Origin: Deltaproteobacteria bacterium ADurb.Bin026
GTDB lineage: Bacteria > Desulfobacterota > Syntrophorhabdia > Syntrophorhabdales > Syntrophorhabdaceae
Length of the DNA: 13,191 bases
Direction: 5' to 3'
Assembly: GCA_002071245.1 (NCBI GenBank)
Contig: MWEV01000069.1
Location: 1-13,191, forward strand
Shown here piece by piece: positions 7,501-13,191 of the stretch. The position numbers and the translations under genes were made by a program. Positions within the stretch are counted from its first letter, which is position 1, and each line of letters starts with the position of its first letter. Under the pieces are notes generated by a model. It was not told the origin of the DNA. It searched no databases and saw only the letters and a list, made by a program, of their open reading frames with translations.

Positions 7501-8279
7501 TAGATATTGAGCAGATAAAAGGTTTTTTCCCTGAGGATATAAGGAAAAATATCACTAGTCAAAAATATATGATCAAGGAGTACATGCAGTTGATGATCCT
7601 GGATTGGTTATCCACATCGGCCTATGTACAAAAGGTGGTTTTCATAGGAGGGTCAAATCTCAGACTGGTAAAAGGAATTGACCGGTTTTCAGAAGATCTG
7701 GATTTTGACGGTGAGGGTTTCTCAAAAGATGATTTTATTAGAATGACCGACGATATTTTGGTTTTCCTTCAACGTTCCGGCTTCCGAGTTGAAACACGCG
7801 ACCGAAATTTAGAAAAATTGACAGCTTTCAGACGTAGTTACTATTTTCCTGAATTGTTGTTCAATCTTGGATTGTCGGGACACAAAGAGGAGCGTTTTCT
7901 AATTAAAGTTGAAAGTCAGGATCAGGGTTTCAAGTACACCCCAAAAGTTGTTTTTATTCGTCGTGCCGGTTTTTTCTTTCCGTTCCCCGTCCCTCCGGAA
8001 TCGATCCTGTGCGCCATGAAACTGTCGGCTTTACTTACGCGACAGAAAGGACGTGATTTTTACGATGCCATGTTCCTCTTGGGACAAACTGATCCGGACT
8101 ATCAGTACCTGTCTGTGAAGCATAATGTTCACACAAAAGAAGAACTAAAAACCGCTTTATCACAAGTTGTTGAAAAAACCGACCTTAAAAAGAAATACCG
8201 TGATTTTGAGCACCTTTTATTCAAGCAATCCGATGCAGAAAAGGTACTGCTATTCCAGGAGTTTGTAAATCAGTTATAG
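7497..8279 (+). CDS. abiEii: AbiEii-like nucleotidyltransferase toxin
   Basis: This 260-residue DUF1814/AbiEii-family protein has a polymerase-beta-like nucleotidyltransferase core. GGSNLRL (51-57) is followed by RFSEDLDFD (63-71), giving the G-S-x(n)-DxD motif with Asp67 and Asp69. Later come IKVES (136-140), ESILCAMKLSALLTRQKG (168-185) with the conserved Lys175, and RDFYD (186-190), all expected in the family. Characterised members bind or use nucleotides and act on RNA such as tRNA; some give phage abortive infection. The substrate here is unknown. All catalytic motifs are present, so the gene looks intact. It overlaps abiEi by 4 nt. Its 3' end is duplicated in decayed form at 12597-12838. 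Confidence 0.87.
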   Translation: MIDIEQIKGFFPEDIRKNITSQKYMIKEYMQLMILDWLSTSAYVQKVVFIGGSNLRLVKGIDRFSEDLDFDGEGFSKDDFIRMTDDILVFLQRSGFRVETRDRNLEKLTAFRRSYYFPELLFNLGLSGHKEERFLIKVESQDQGFKYTPKVVFIRRAGFFFPFPVPPESILCAMKLSALLTRQKGRDFYDAMFLLGQTDPDYQYLSVKHNVHTKEELKTALSQVVEKTDLKKKYRDFEHLLFKQSDAEKVLLFQEFVNQL

Positions 8280-8326
8280 GAATAGGGTTTACACCATGTA
8301 TCAACGTTCGGTTTGTTGAACGCTAC
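7935..8326 (+). repeat. 3' end of abiEii, source copy of a partial duplication
   Basis: This stretch, from codon 147 of abiEii to 47 nt past its stop, is repeated at 12597-12838. Similarity stops abruptly after GAACGCTAC (8318-8326), exactly where a 17-nt palindrome begins. The two copies lie in the same orientation and bracket the 8523-12582 operon. Confidence 0.8.
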
Positions 8327-8522
8327 AACAGATAATATCTGTTCCAGCATCTCCAAAATAAAACATAAAATTGCGGCAAATAGCAGGATTTGATAGTCGG
8401 GAGGCGAAACTTTTCCAATATAACTTGCTGAATTAATTTACATTAACCCTGTTTTTACCGAAACTTTTTTCTCCGTTATTGACTTTTGTGATTTAATTTA
8501 TAAAATTACTAAAAAGTTGATT
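8280..8522. other. Intergenic spacer before the secreted-protein/receptor operon
   Basis: This 243-nt spacer has no gene. It holds the end of the duplicated abiEii tail (to 8326), the palindrome at 8327-8343, and an AT-rich stretch before the next ATG. No good TAnnTTTG box is present; GACTTTTG at 8481-8488 matches only in part. The operon promoter is therefore unassigned. Confidence 0.5.
8327..8343. promoter_or_regulatory. 17-nt palindrome at duplication boundary
   Basis: AACAGATAATATCTGTT has perfect 8-nt arms around a single central A. It starts at the first base after the shared abiEii-tail repeat ends. There is no T run, so it is unlikely to be a terminator; an operator or a junction scar is possible. 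Confidence 0.3.
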
Positions 8523-8879
8523 ATGAAAACGTTTCTTATATGCTTTGCCTTTTTTCTATTAGCTGGTACTGCTTTGGCCCAGGATAGTACAAGTACTGCA
8601 AAAATTGATATAAAGATTGATCCATTGAGGCCAAAATCTCTTATCGTCGAAATCGTAACCGCTGAATACGACAATCAGTACTTTTATGTAAACATCCTGA
8701 ATTTCACTGGTACAGCTTTCATAGTAATCAAAAATGCTGTAGGAGAATCCGTTTCAAAAATAAAGGCCGGCATCACCAATGCCGCAACCTTTTATATTCC
8801 AATTGATAATTTACCATCTGGTGAATATACTATTTTCATTACAACAGCCTACAGATATTATGGGGTATTCCTGTTATAA
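8523..8879 (+). CDS. Secreted DUF3244-like small protein
   Basis: This is a 118-residue exported protein: signal peptide 1-19 (MKTFLICFAFFLLAGTALA, cut before Q20), then one compact beta-sandwich-like domain. The pattern FIVIKNAVGE (67-76), AATFYIPIDNLPSGEYTIFI (87-106) and terminal YYGVFLL resembles the Bacteroidota DUF3244 family and type IX-style C-terminal sorting domains, which carry an LPSGxYxxxI motif. It is too short to carry a cargo domain, so I do not call it a sorting tail. The frame can be read from a TTG at 8517, but the ATG at 8523 is followed directly by the signal peptide. It is first gene of a same-strand run, 47 nt before the next start. Function unknown. Confidence 0.7.
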   Translation: MKTFLICFAFFLLAGTALAQDSTSTAKIDIKIDPLRPKSLIVEIVTAEYDNQYFYVNILNFTGTAFIVIKNAVGESVSKIKAGITNAATFYIPIDNLPSGEYTIFITTAYRYYGVFLL

Positions 8880-8897
8880 GAAAAAGCGTGAAATATG

Positions 8898-9171
8898 TAC
8901 ACTGGTGTGTCAAAAATCAATCAACTATGAAAAAACTTATTCTTCTATCACTTATTATTATTATTTTGCCAATAATGGCTTTAGCCCAACAAGAATATTA
9001 TTATGCTTTTATGACAACATGCGGAAGAACTGCATGGGTAACAACACATCATGAAATGAGTGCTGAGGAGCAACTATTGTATTACGATCACTATGAACAC
9101 CTATACTGTGAACTTCAAGTATTTGATCCTGATGCTCCTTAATTAATTGTTAATAATTTCACACCAGTGTA
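8898..9171. repeat. 12-nt inverted repeats bracketing the small secreted gene
   Basis: TACACTGGTGTG (8898-8909) and its exact reverse complement CACACCAGTGTA (9160-9171) sit 17 nt before the start and 17 nt after the stop of the gene at 8927-9142. Each copy is also a dyad (ACAC-NN-GTGT). They could be ends of an invertible or mobile segment, two binding sites, or chance. Confidence 0.35.
8927..9142 (+). CDS. Small secreted protein of 71 residues, two cysteines
   Basis: I do not recognise this family. A strong Sec signal peptide (1-20, MKKLILLSLIIIILPIMALA) leads to a mature part of about 51 residues. The mature part starts QQEYYYAF and contains Cys32 (TTCGRTAW) and Cys61 (HLYCEL), with a Tyr/His/Glu-rich helix-like stretch between (EMSAEEQLLYYDHYEHLY). 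The two cysteines could form a disulfide. There is no double-glycine leader or lipobox. The ATG at 8927 is preferred over an upstream GTG at 8888 because it opens the signal peptide. It lies 47 nt after the DUF3244-like gene and 49 nt before the GLPGI gene. A hairpin follows it and 12-nt inverted repeats bracket it. Confidence 0.65.
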   Translation: MKKLILLSLIIIILPIMALAQQEYYYAFMTTCGRTAWVTTHHEMSAEEQLLYYDHYEHLYCELQVFDPDAP

Positions 9172-9178
9172 TTATTAA
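9150..9178 (+). other. Intercistronic hairpin
   Basis: TTAATAAT (9150-9157) pairs perfectly with ATTATTAA (9171-9178), and ACAC/GTGT (9161-9164, 9167-9170) can extend the stem inside across a TTC bulge. It lies between the small secreted gene and the GLPGI gene, 14 nt before the latter's start. It has no T tail of terminator type; it may affect mRNA processing or relative expression within the operon. Confidence 0.3.
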
Positions 9179-9191
9179 ATTTAATATTTCT

Positions 9192-9992
9192 ATGAAATAC
9201 AAATTATTTTTCTTTTTTGCATTTCTTTTCCTGTCCTGCCAACAGGTGACTTCACAGGATACTTTGGGTACATCAACACACCGGTTCCAGTATGCGTGCA
9301 AATACAAACGGGATAGCCTTAAGAAAGGTTACAATAACGACCTGTTTTTTCTGGATAGGGGAAACAACATCTCCAGGTTTTACAGCCGGATAGAATACCT
9401 GAAAGACTCTGCAAAAACAGCTATGTTGGCAGCGGGAGAAAACGTCTATGTCATTCAAGAAGAGCTTAGGGTGTATGGATACGGTAAAAAATACGTTATT
9501 GTGAAAACTCCGGAAGAAATTGTGTTTAGCGACCTTCTGGTCACCTCACGTTTTTATTACAAGGAGCCTACTCCCGATTTTCAATGGTCCTTGAAACAGG
9601 ATACATGCAGTATCCTGGGCTATCCATGTCAAAAAGCGGTATGCCAATACGGAGGAAGAGTGTGGACTGCCTGGTTCACTACCCATATACCCATAAGTGA
9701 CGGTCCATACAAATTTTCCGGATTACCTGGACTCATTCTCAAAATCAGCGATGAAGACCAATTCTTTATTTTTGAACTCAGTGGAATGGAAGACTGCCAT
9801 GTCCCCTTGCTACAAGCTTATGGACACAATTATAACAAGATAGACAAGAAGCGTTACCTTCAAATAAGCTATCGTGTGTGGACAGAAAATTTTGATCCAT
9901 CAGGAAATGTCAAATCATTTCGTTTAACCGATGCGCAAGGGAGAGATGTTACCGATGTTAAAATACCGTATATACCCATTGAACTGTATTAA
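9192..9992 (+). CDS. GLPGI family protein (secreted/periplasmic)
   Basis: This 266-residue protein belongs to the GLPGI family (TIGR01200), a Bacteroidota group of exported proteins of unknown function. It carries the signature YKFSGLPGLILKI (173-185) preceded by WTAWFTTHIPISDGP (158-172), the early NNISRFYSR (58-66), and the family ending PYIPIELY (259-266). The signal peptide spans about 1-22, with likely cleavage near TSQ|D. A Cys at 16 (LFLSC) makes a lipoprotein possible, though the lipobox is poor. The ATG at 9192 is chosen over upstream frame extension because it opens the signal peptide. Only 1 nt separates its stop from the receptor start, so the two are surely co-expressed. A plausible role is periplasmic or outer-membrane partner of that receptor; that is inference. 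Confidence 0.9.
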   Translation: MKYKLFFFFAFLFLSCQQVTSQDTLGTSTHRFQYACKYKRDSLKKGYNNDLFFLDRGNNISRFYSRIEYLKDSAKTAMLAAGENVYVIQEELRVYGYGKKYVIVKTPEEIVFSDLLVTSRFYYKEPTPDFQWSLKQDTCSILGYPCQKAVCQYGGRVWTAWFTTHIPISDGPYKFSGLPGLILKISDEDQFFIFELSGMEDCHVPLLQAYGHNYNKIDKKRYLQISYRVWTENFDPSGNVKSFRLTDAQGRDVTDVKIPYIPIELY

Positions 9993-9993
9993 G

Positions 9994-12582
9994 ATGCAAT
10001 GCCTGAGGGTTGTTATAATTGCCTTCGCTTTTTTTTCTTATGGCACTTTGTCGGGTCAGCATTCTCTTACAGTGGAAGGCCGGATAAGAGCGACAGACGG
10101 ACAGCATCTGGAGGGAGTTATACTTTATCTACAGCAGAAAGAAGAAGGGAAAACGGTTGCTTATACTATCAGTCGTTCCGATGGTTCCTTCACTCTTCGG
10201 TTTTCCGGCCGGCCGGATTCATTACAATTAACGGTACGGCACATGGGCTACAAAACGGTATTGCTGGATCTGCCGGATGACCATCCCTCATTTCTGGAGG
10301 TTGTTATGGAAGAAGACATAACTCAACTGAAAACAATTCATATAAAGCCGGTGGCTGTAGAACAAAGAGGAGACACCATCCGCTACGATCTGACAACTTT
10401 GGCAACCATTGATAACAAGACAATTGGCGATTTGTTAAAAAAACTTCCGGGTATAGAAGTACAGGAAACAGGTGCCATTAGGTACAGGGGCTTGCCAATC
10501 AACCGGTTTTATATAGAAAACATGGATCTTATGGGCGGGAGGTATGGGCTGATAACAAAAAATATGGCTGCTGAATATTTTTCAATTGCCGAAATCCTGG
10601 AACGTCATCAGCCGGTGAAGGTTCTAAGAGCAGATATCCGACCTGCCAATGCAGCGATTAATCTTAGATTAAAACAAAAATACAAGTCGCGGTGGATGGC
10701 TTCTTTGGATCTGTCCTTAGGAGCAACTCCTTTTCTGTGGTCAGAAAGTGCACTTCTTATGCGGTTTGCCGTTAATTCACAATCTCTTTTTCTTGTTAAA
10801 GCAGATAATACGGGAAAAGATTTGTTTGAAGAGCTGCAGTTATTCAATCTGCAAAGGATGCAATCTGGATTCTACAGGTATGCAGCCATAAATACACAGG
10901 ATCCAACGGAAAGAATGTATTTTAGCGTAGGCAGGCCACAGATTCCACCCTCAATTGACCATTCTGTTTCCCTCCTTAATACAAGTTACCTGGGAGCTAT
11001 CAATCATTTGTCAAAATGGGGCGATAATCTGGAGTCCAGATTGAATATCAGTTATATTCATTCACGCGATACAAGCAGGTCTGTGCAGCATACACGTTAT
11101 TTCATACCCGGACAGGACACTATTACTGTACTGGAAAACAACTACCATCGGAATAAAAAACAGGTATATCAACTGGAACATCTTTTAACCGCAAATACGG
11201 AAAAGTACTTTCTGGAAAACAAGCTGTATGGAAAATTGAATTTTTCAGAGGTCAATTCATCCCTGTTCAAAGGGACAAATACCCAACAGGAGTTTTACCT
11301 ACCTTACTCCATTGCAGGGAATAATTTTCAATTTATAAAAAAGATGGCAAAAGCCACTTTTACTGTTACGTCGGAGACATTTTACAGCAGTAGTAATCAA
11401 TCTCTGGAAGTAGAAAAGGATCAAGAGATTACCAGGCAGAAGGTTGATTATAGAATAATGGAAACTTCAAACAGAGTATCTCTGTCAAAACAGATAAAAC
11501 AGTTTAAATTGATTTCTGAAGCAGGGATTGATTACTCTTTCCAGTCTTCCCACACAGCATGGGAAAATCCGGTTCTTGAGACAGACAGCACAACCTCCTT
11601 AACACGTTTTTCAAACATCAAGTGTTTTTTGGGGGTAAATCTGAATTATAATGCAAACCGCCTGAGCCTTGCCGTCCATTTGCCGGCAGGTTGGTCATAT
11701 GAAAATTTATGGGGAACATCCCGGTGGTACTTACGCCCTATGGTGCAATGTGTCTGGGAGCCCTCTTCTAACTGGAGAATATACGCCAGCGGCCACATGA
11801 ACACCACTCCTGAATATCCTGTTGAAGAAATGGGAACTGGGTACCTGATGCGTAATTACAGGACGTTCTATCTGGCCGATAACAACTTTAGAAAACGGAT
11901 TTCATCCATGGGATCTGCCGGGATAAGTTACCGGAACGTGGCTTCTTTGTTTTTCGCCAACATAAGTACCCAATACTCTTATAACCGAAGAAATCTGTAT
12001 TCAGGTCAGAACGTTTTCCCTGAATATACCATTCAGTACAGATTGCCAGGGAACAACGCATTGCATTTATTCCTGCATACCATTTCTTTTGATAAGAGTT
12101 TTCTTACCTTACCCTTGAAAATTAAACTGAATGCAACGGCTACTGAGATAAAAGGCGACATAATCCAGTTCGGGCAGGTGACTTCTTATGACAATTGGTC
12201 TTTCAACGGCACTTTTGGAGCTGTCTGTTCTCCGGGAAACAAAGCTGTATTTGGTTTCAGTTATGATATCCAGGTAAGTGGACCTTACGTAAATCATGCA
12301 AATACACTGGACGTGGCCATTCAGTTAAACTCAAAATTAATATTCAAAACAGATGTCAAATGGCTTAATAACCAAATTTCATCATCAGAACGCCGTAATC
12401 TCTTCTTTGCCAATATGAATCTTTCCTATGATTTTAAGAAGTTACACGCTTATATTTCCTGGAATAACATATTCAATAAATCGACGTACGAAATATCCTA
12501 CCATAGCCAACTATCCGATATCTCTCTGGCTTATACAATCCGCCCCTCACATGTCTTGTTAGGTGTATCCTTGAACTTTTAA
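9994..12582 (+). CDS. TonB-dependent-type receptor with carboxypeptidase-like N-terminal domain
   Basis: This 862-residue outer-membrane protein appears complete. It has a signal peptide (1-22, ending LSGQ), a carboxypeptidase-regulatory-like domain (about 25-107: VEGRI, SDGSFTL, RHMGYKT), and a plug-like region (about 126-230: GDTIRYDL, TIGDLLKKLPGIEV, YRGLPINRFYIENMDLMGG, ERHQPVKVL). The long barrel ends in Phe (LLGVSLNF), the usual outer-membrane insertion signal. It is not SusC-like and no SusD partner is nearby; it belongs to the receptor type often found beside GLPGI genes. The ATG at 9994 lies 1 nt after the GLPGI stop; an in-frame start at 9931 would lie deep inside that gene and delay the signal peptide, so it is rejected. 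Ligand unknown. The fragment at 129-1712 is its truncated paralogue. Confidence 0.88.
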   Translation: MQCLRVVIIAFAFFSYGTLSGQHSLTVEGRIRATDGQHLEGVILYLQQKEEGKTVAYTISRSDGSFTLRFSGRPDSLQLTVRHMGYKTVLLDLPDDHPSFLEVVMEEDITQLKTIHIKPVAVEQRGDTIRYDLTTLATIDNKTIGDLLKKLPGIEVQETGAIRYRGLPINRFYIENMDLMGGRYGLITKNMAAEYFSIAEILERHQPVKVLRADIRPANAAINLRLKQKYKSRWMASLDLSLGATPFLWSESALLMRFAVNSQSLFLVKADNTGKDLFEELQLFNLQRMQSGFYRYAAINTQDPTERMYFSVGRPQIPPSIDHSVSLLNTSYLGAINHLSKWGDNLESRLNISYIHSRDTSRSVQHTRYFIPGQDTITVLENNYHRNKKQVYQLEHLLTANTEKYFLENKLYGKLNFSEVNSSLFKGTNTQQEFYLPYSIAGNNFQFIKKMAKATFTVTSETFYSSSNQSLEVEKDQEITRQKVDYRIMETSNRVSLSKQIKQFKLISEAGIDYSFQSSHTAWENPVLETDSTTSLTRFSNIKCFLGVNLNYNANRLSLAVHLPAGWSYENLWGTSRWYLRPMVQCVWEPSSNWRIYASGHMNTTPEYPVEEMGTGYLMRNYRTFYLADNNFRKRISSMGSAGISYRNVASLFFANISTQYSYNRRNLYSGQNVFPEYTIQYRLPGNNALHLFLHTISFDKSFLTLPLKIKLNATATEIKGDIIQFGQVTSYDNWSFNGTFGAVCSPGNKAVFGFSYDIQVSGPYVNHANTLDVAIQLNSKLIFKTDVKWLNNQISSSERRNLFFANMNLSYDFKKLHAYISWNNIFNKSTYEISYHSQLSDISLAYTIRPSHVLLGVSLNF

Positions 12583-12596
12583 CAAACACACTTTTA

Positions 12597-12838
12597 TACT
12601 CCCAAAGTTGTTTTATTCGGCGTGCCGTTTTTTTCTTTCCGTTCCCTGTCCCTCCCGATTCGATCCTGTGCGCCATGAAACTGTCGGCTTTACTTACAAG
12701 ACAGAAAGGACGTGATTTTTCGCACCTTTTATTCAAGCAATCCAATGCAGAAAAGGTACTGCTATTCCAGGAGTTTGTAAATCAGTTATAGGAATAGGGT
12801 TTACACGATGTATCAACATCCGGCTTGTTGAACGCTAC
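12597..12838 (+). pseudogene. Decayed copy of abiEii 3' end
   Basis: This 242-nt segment matches 7935-8326, the abiEii C-terminus plus 47 nt past its stop. It lacks 147 nt (49 codons). The gap ends fall on a 9-nt direct repeat, CGTGATTTT, at 8052-8060 and 8199-8207 of the source, so the loss looks like slippage between repeats. The part right of the gap differs at only 7 of 119 positions. The left part has at least two single-base losses in A and T runs that break the frame. It has no start or catalytic motifs and cannot make a toxin. Confidence 0.85.
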
Positions 12839-12886
12839 GTTTCATTTGCGTAATAAAACATGTATTAGAAATTTGGATCAAGAACA

Positions 12887-12943
12887 TTTTGTTTTATGGA
12901 TTAAATAAAAAATGCTTATTTTTGTTCAATAGATAAAACAAAA
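12887..12943. repeat. 11-nt inverted repeat around the ATPase promoter
   Basis: TTTTGTTTTAT (12887-12897) and its exact reverse complement ATAAAACAAAA (12933-12943) flank the -7 box at 12917-12924 with 35 nt between. They are low-complexity AT-rich words, so chance is a serious alternative to operator half-sites. Confidence 0.25.
12917..12924 (+). promoter_or_regulatory. -7 box of the second ATPase gene
   Basis: TATTTTTG fits TAnnTTTG and ends 26 nt before the ATG at 12951. The best -33-like match, TTTA at 12893-12896, has 20-nt spacing but is weak. Confidence 0.45.
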
Positions 12944-12950
12944 ACACAGA

Positions 12951-13191
12951 ATGATTAGCAAAGACATATTAAAAACGGTGCTTGCAGATGCACGCGAAGA
13001 GGTTACACAATATAAAGTCATTCCAAGAGAATTCCAGTTTGAAGAGTATGGCAATTATGTACTTACAGGAATTCGCAGGGCTGGTAAATCATTCCTGCTT
13101 TATCAGCATATGCAGAAGTTGCTGAAGAGCGGCACAGGATGGGACCAAATACTCTATATCAACTTTGAAGATGAGCGACTCATAGGTATGG
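12951..13191 (+). CDS. AAA_14/DUF4143-type ATPase, 5' part (cut by window edge)
   Basis: Eighty codons are open from the ATG at 12951 to the window end. The Walker A motif is GIRRAGKS (40-47), preceded by EYGNYVLTG, and YINFEDERL (69-77) follows, as in the prokaryotic AAA_14 ATPases that usually end in a DUF4143 domain. These are about 400 residues long when complete; Walker B and the C-terminal domain lie outside the window. It differs in family from the DUF234-type ATPase at 4435-5757. A TAnnTTTG promoter box lies upstream. Function of the family is not established. Confidence 0.75.
   Translation, partial: MISKDILKTVLADAREEVTQYKVIPREFQFEEYGNYVLTGIRRAGKSFLLYQHMQKLLKSGTGWDQILYINFEDERLIGM

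Larger units (their letters stand above)
12583..12950. other. Intergenic region with decayed repeat and promoter
   Basis: After the receptor stop come 14 nt of spacer, then the decayed abiEii-tail copy (12597-12838), then about 110 AT-rich nt holding the promoter of the next ATPase gene. No terminator hairpin was found after the receptor and no intact gene lies here. Confidence 0.6.

Noticed and set aside
8479..8506. An E. coli-style promoter, TTGACT-N16-TAAAAT, before the DUF3244-like gene
   Set aside because: Bacteroidota sigma factor uses -33/-7 elements of different sequence, and such words arise easily in AT-rich DNA.
8927..9142. The 71-residue protein as a leader-type peptide natural-product precursor
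   Set aside because: It has a Sec-type signal peptide, no double-glycine site, and no modifying enzyme or peptidase-transporter nearby.

Overview
The window looks like an accessory region of a Bacteroidales (Bacteroidota) chromosome. The evidence is the gene families present (TonB-dependent-type barrels with carboxypeptidase-like N-terminal domains, GLPGI-family and DUF3244-like secreted proteins, AAA_14/DUF4143-type and DUF234-type ATPases), AT-rich spacers, and repeated matches to the Bacteroidota promoter -7 box TAnnTTTG. The exact genus cannot be read from the sequence.

Left part (1-4434) is a graveyard of outer-membrane genes. The first 65 bases encode, on the minus strand, the first 21 residues of what is probably an IS256-like transposase. 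The IS end (around 123-130) abuts a TonB-dependent-type barrel that has lost its signal peptide, N-terminal domain, plug and early strands (129-1712). It aligns with the C-terminal half of the intact receptor at the right end. Next is a second, unrelated outer-membrane barrel receptor (1977-4333), broken by a single-base frameshift near 2834-2842. Its stop overlaps the start of a collapsed GLPGI-family gene (4333 to about 4430).

Middle part (4435-8279) is a defence/toxin-like cassette. On the minus strand lie a DUF234-type AAA ATPase, with two tandem GTTAC-N4-GTAAC palindromes abutting its promoter, and a class III Fic AMP-transferase with a Bro-N-like N-terminal domain. Divergent from fic, on the plus strand, is an AbiEi/AbiEii type IV toxin-antitoxin pair with an ATGA overlap.

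Right part (8523-12582) is an apparently intact four-gene operon: a DUF3244-like secreted protein, a 71-residue secreted protein with two cysteines, a GLPGI-family protein, and a full-length TonB-dependent-type receptor starting 1 nt after the GLPGI stop. It is bracketed by two copies of the abiEii 3' end: the real one (7935-8326) and a decayed copy (12597-12838) with a 147-nt in-frame deletion between 9-nt direct repeats. The window ends in the first 80 codons of another AAA ATPase (12951 onward).

Together this is a region shaped by IS insertion, segmental duplication and gene decay. Intact and ruined versions of GLPGI/barrel modules lie on either side of a toxin-antitoxin/Fic/ATPase cassette. 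No RNA genes or CRISPR arrays were seen.
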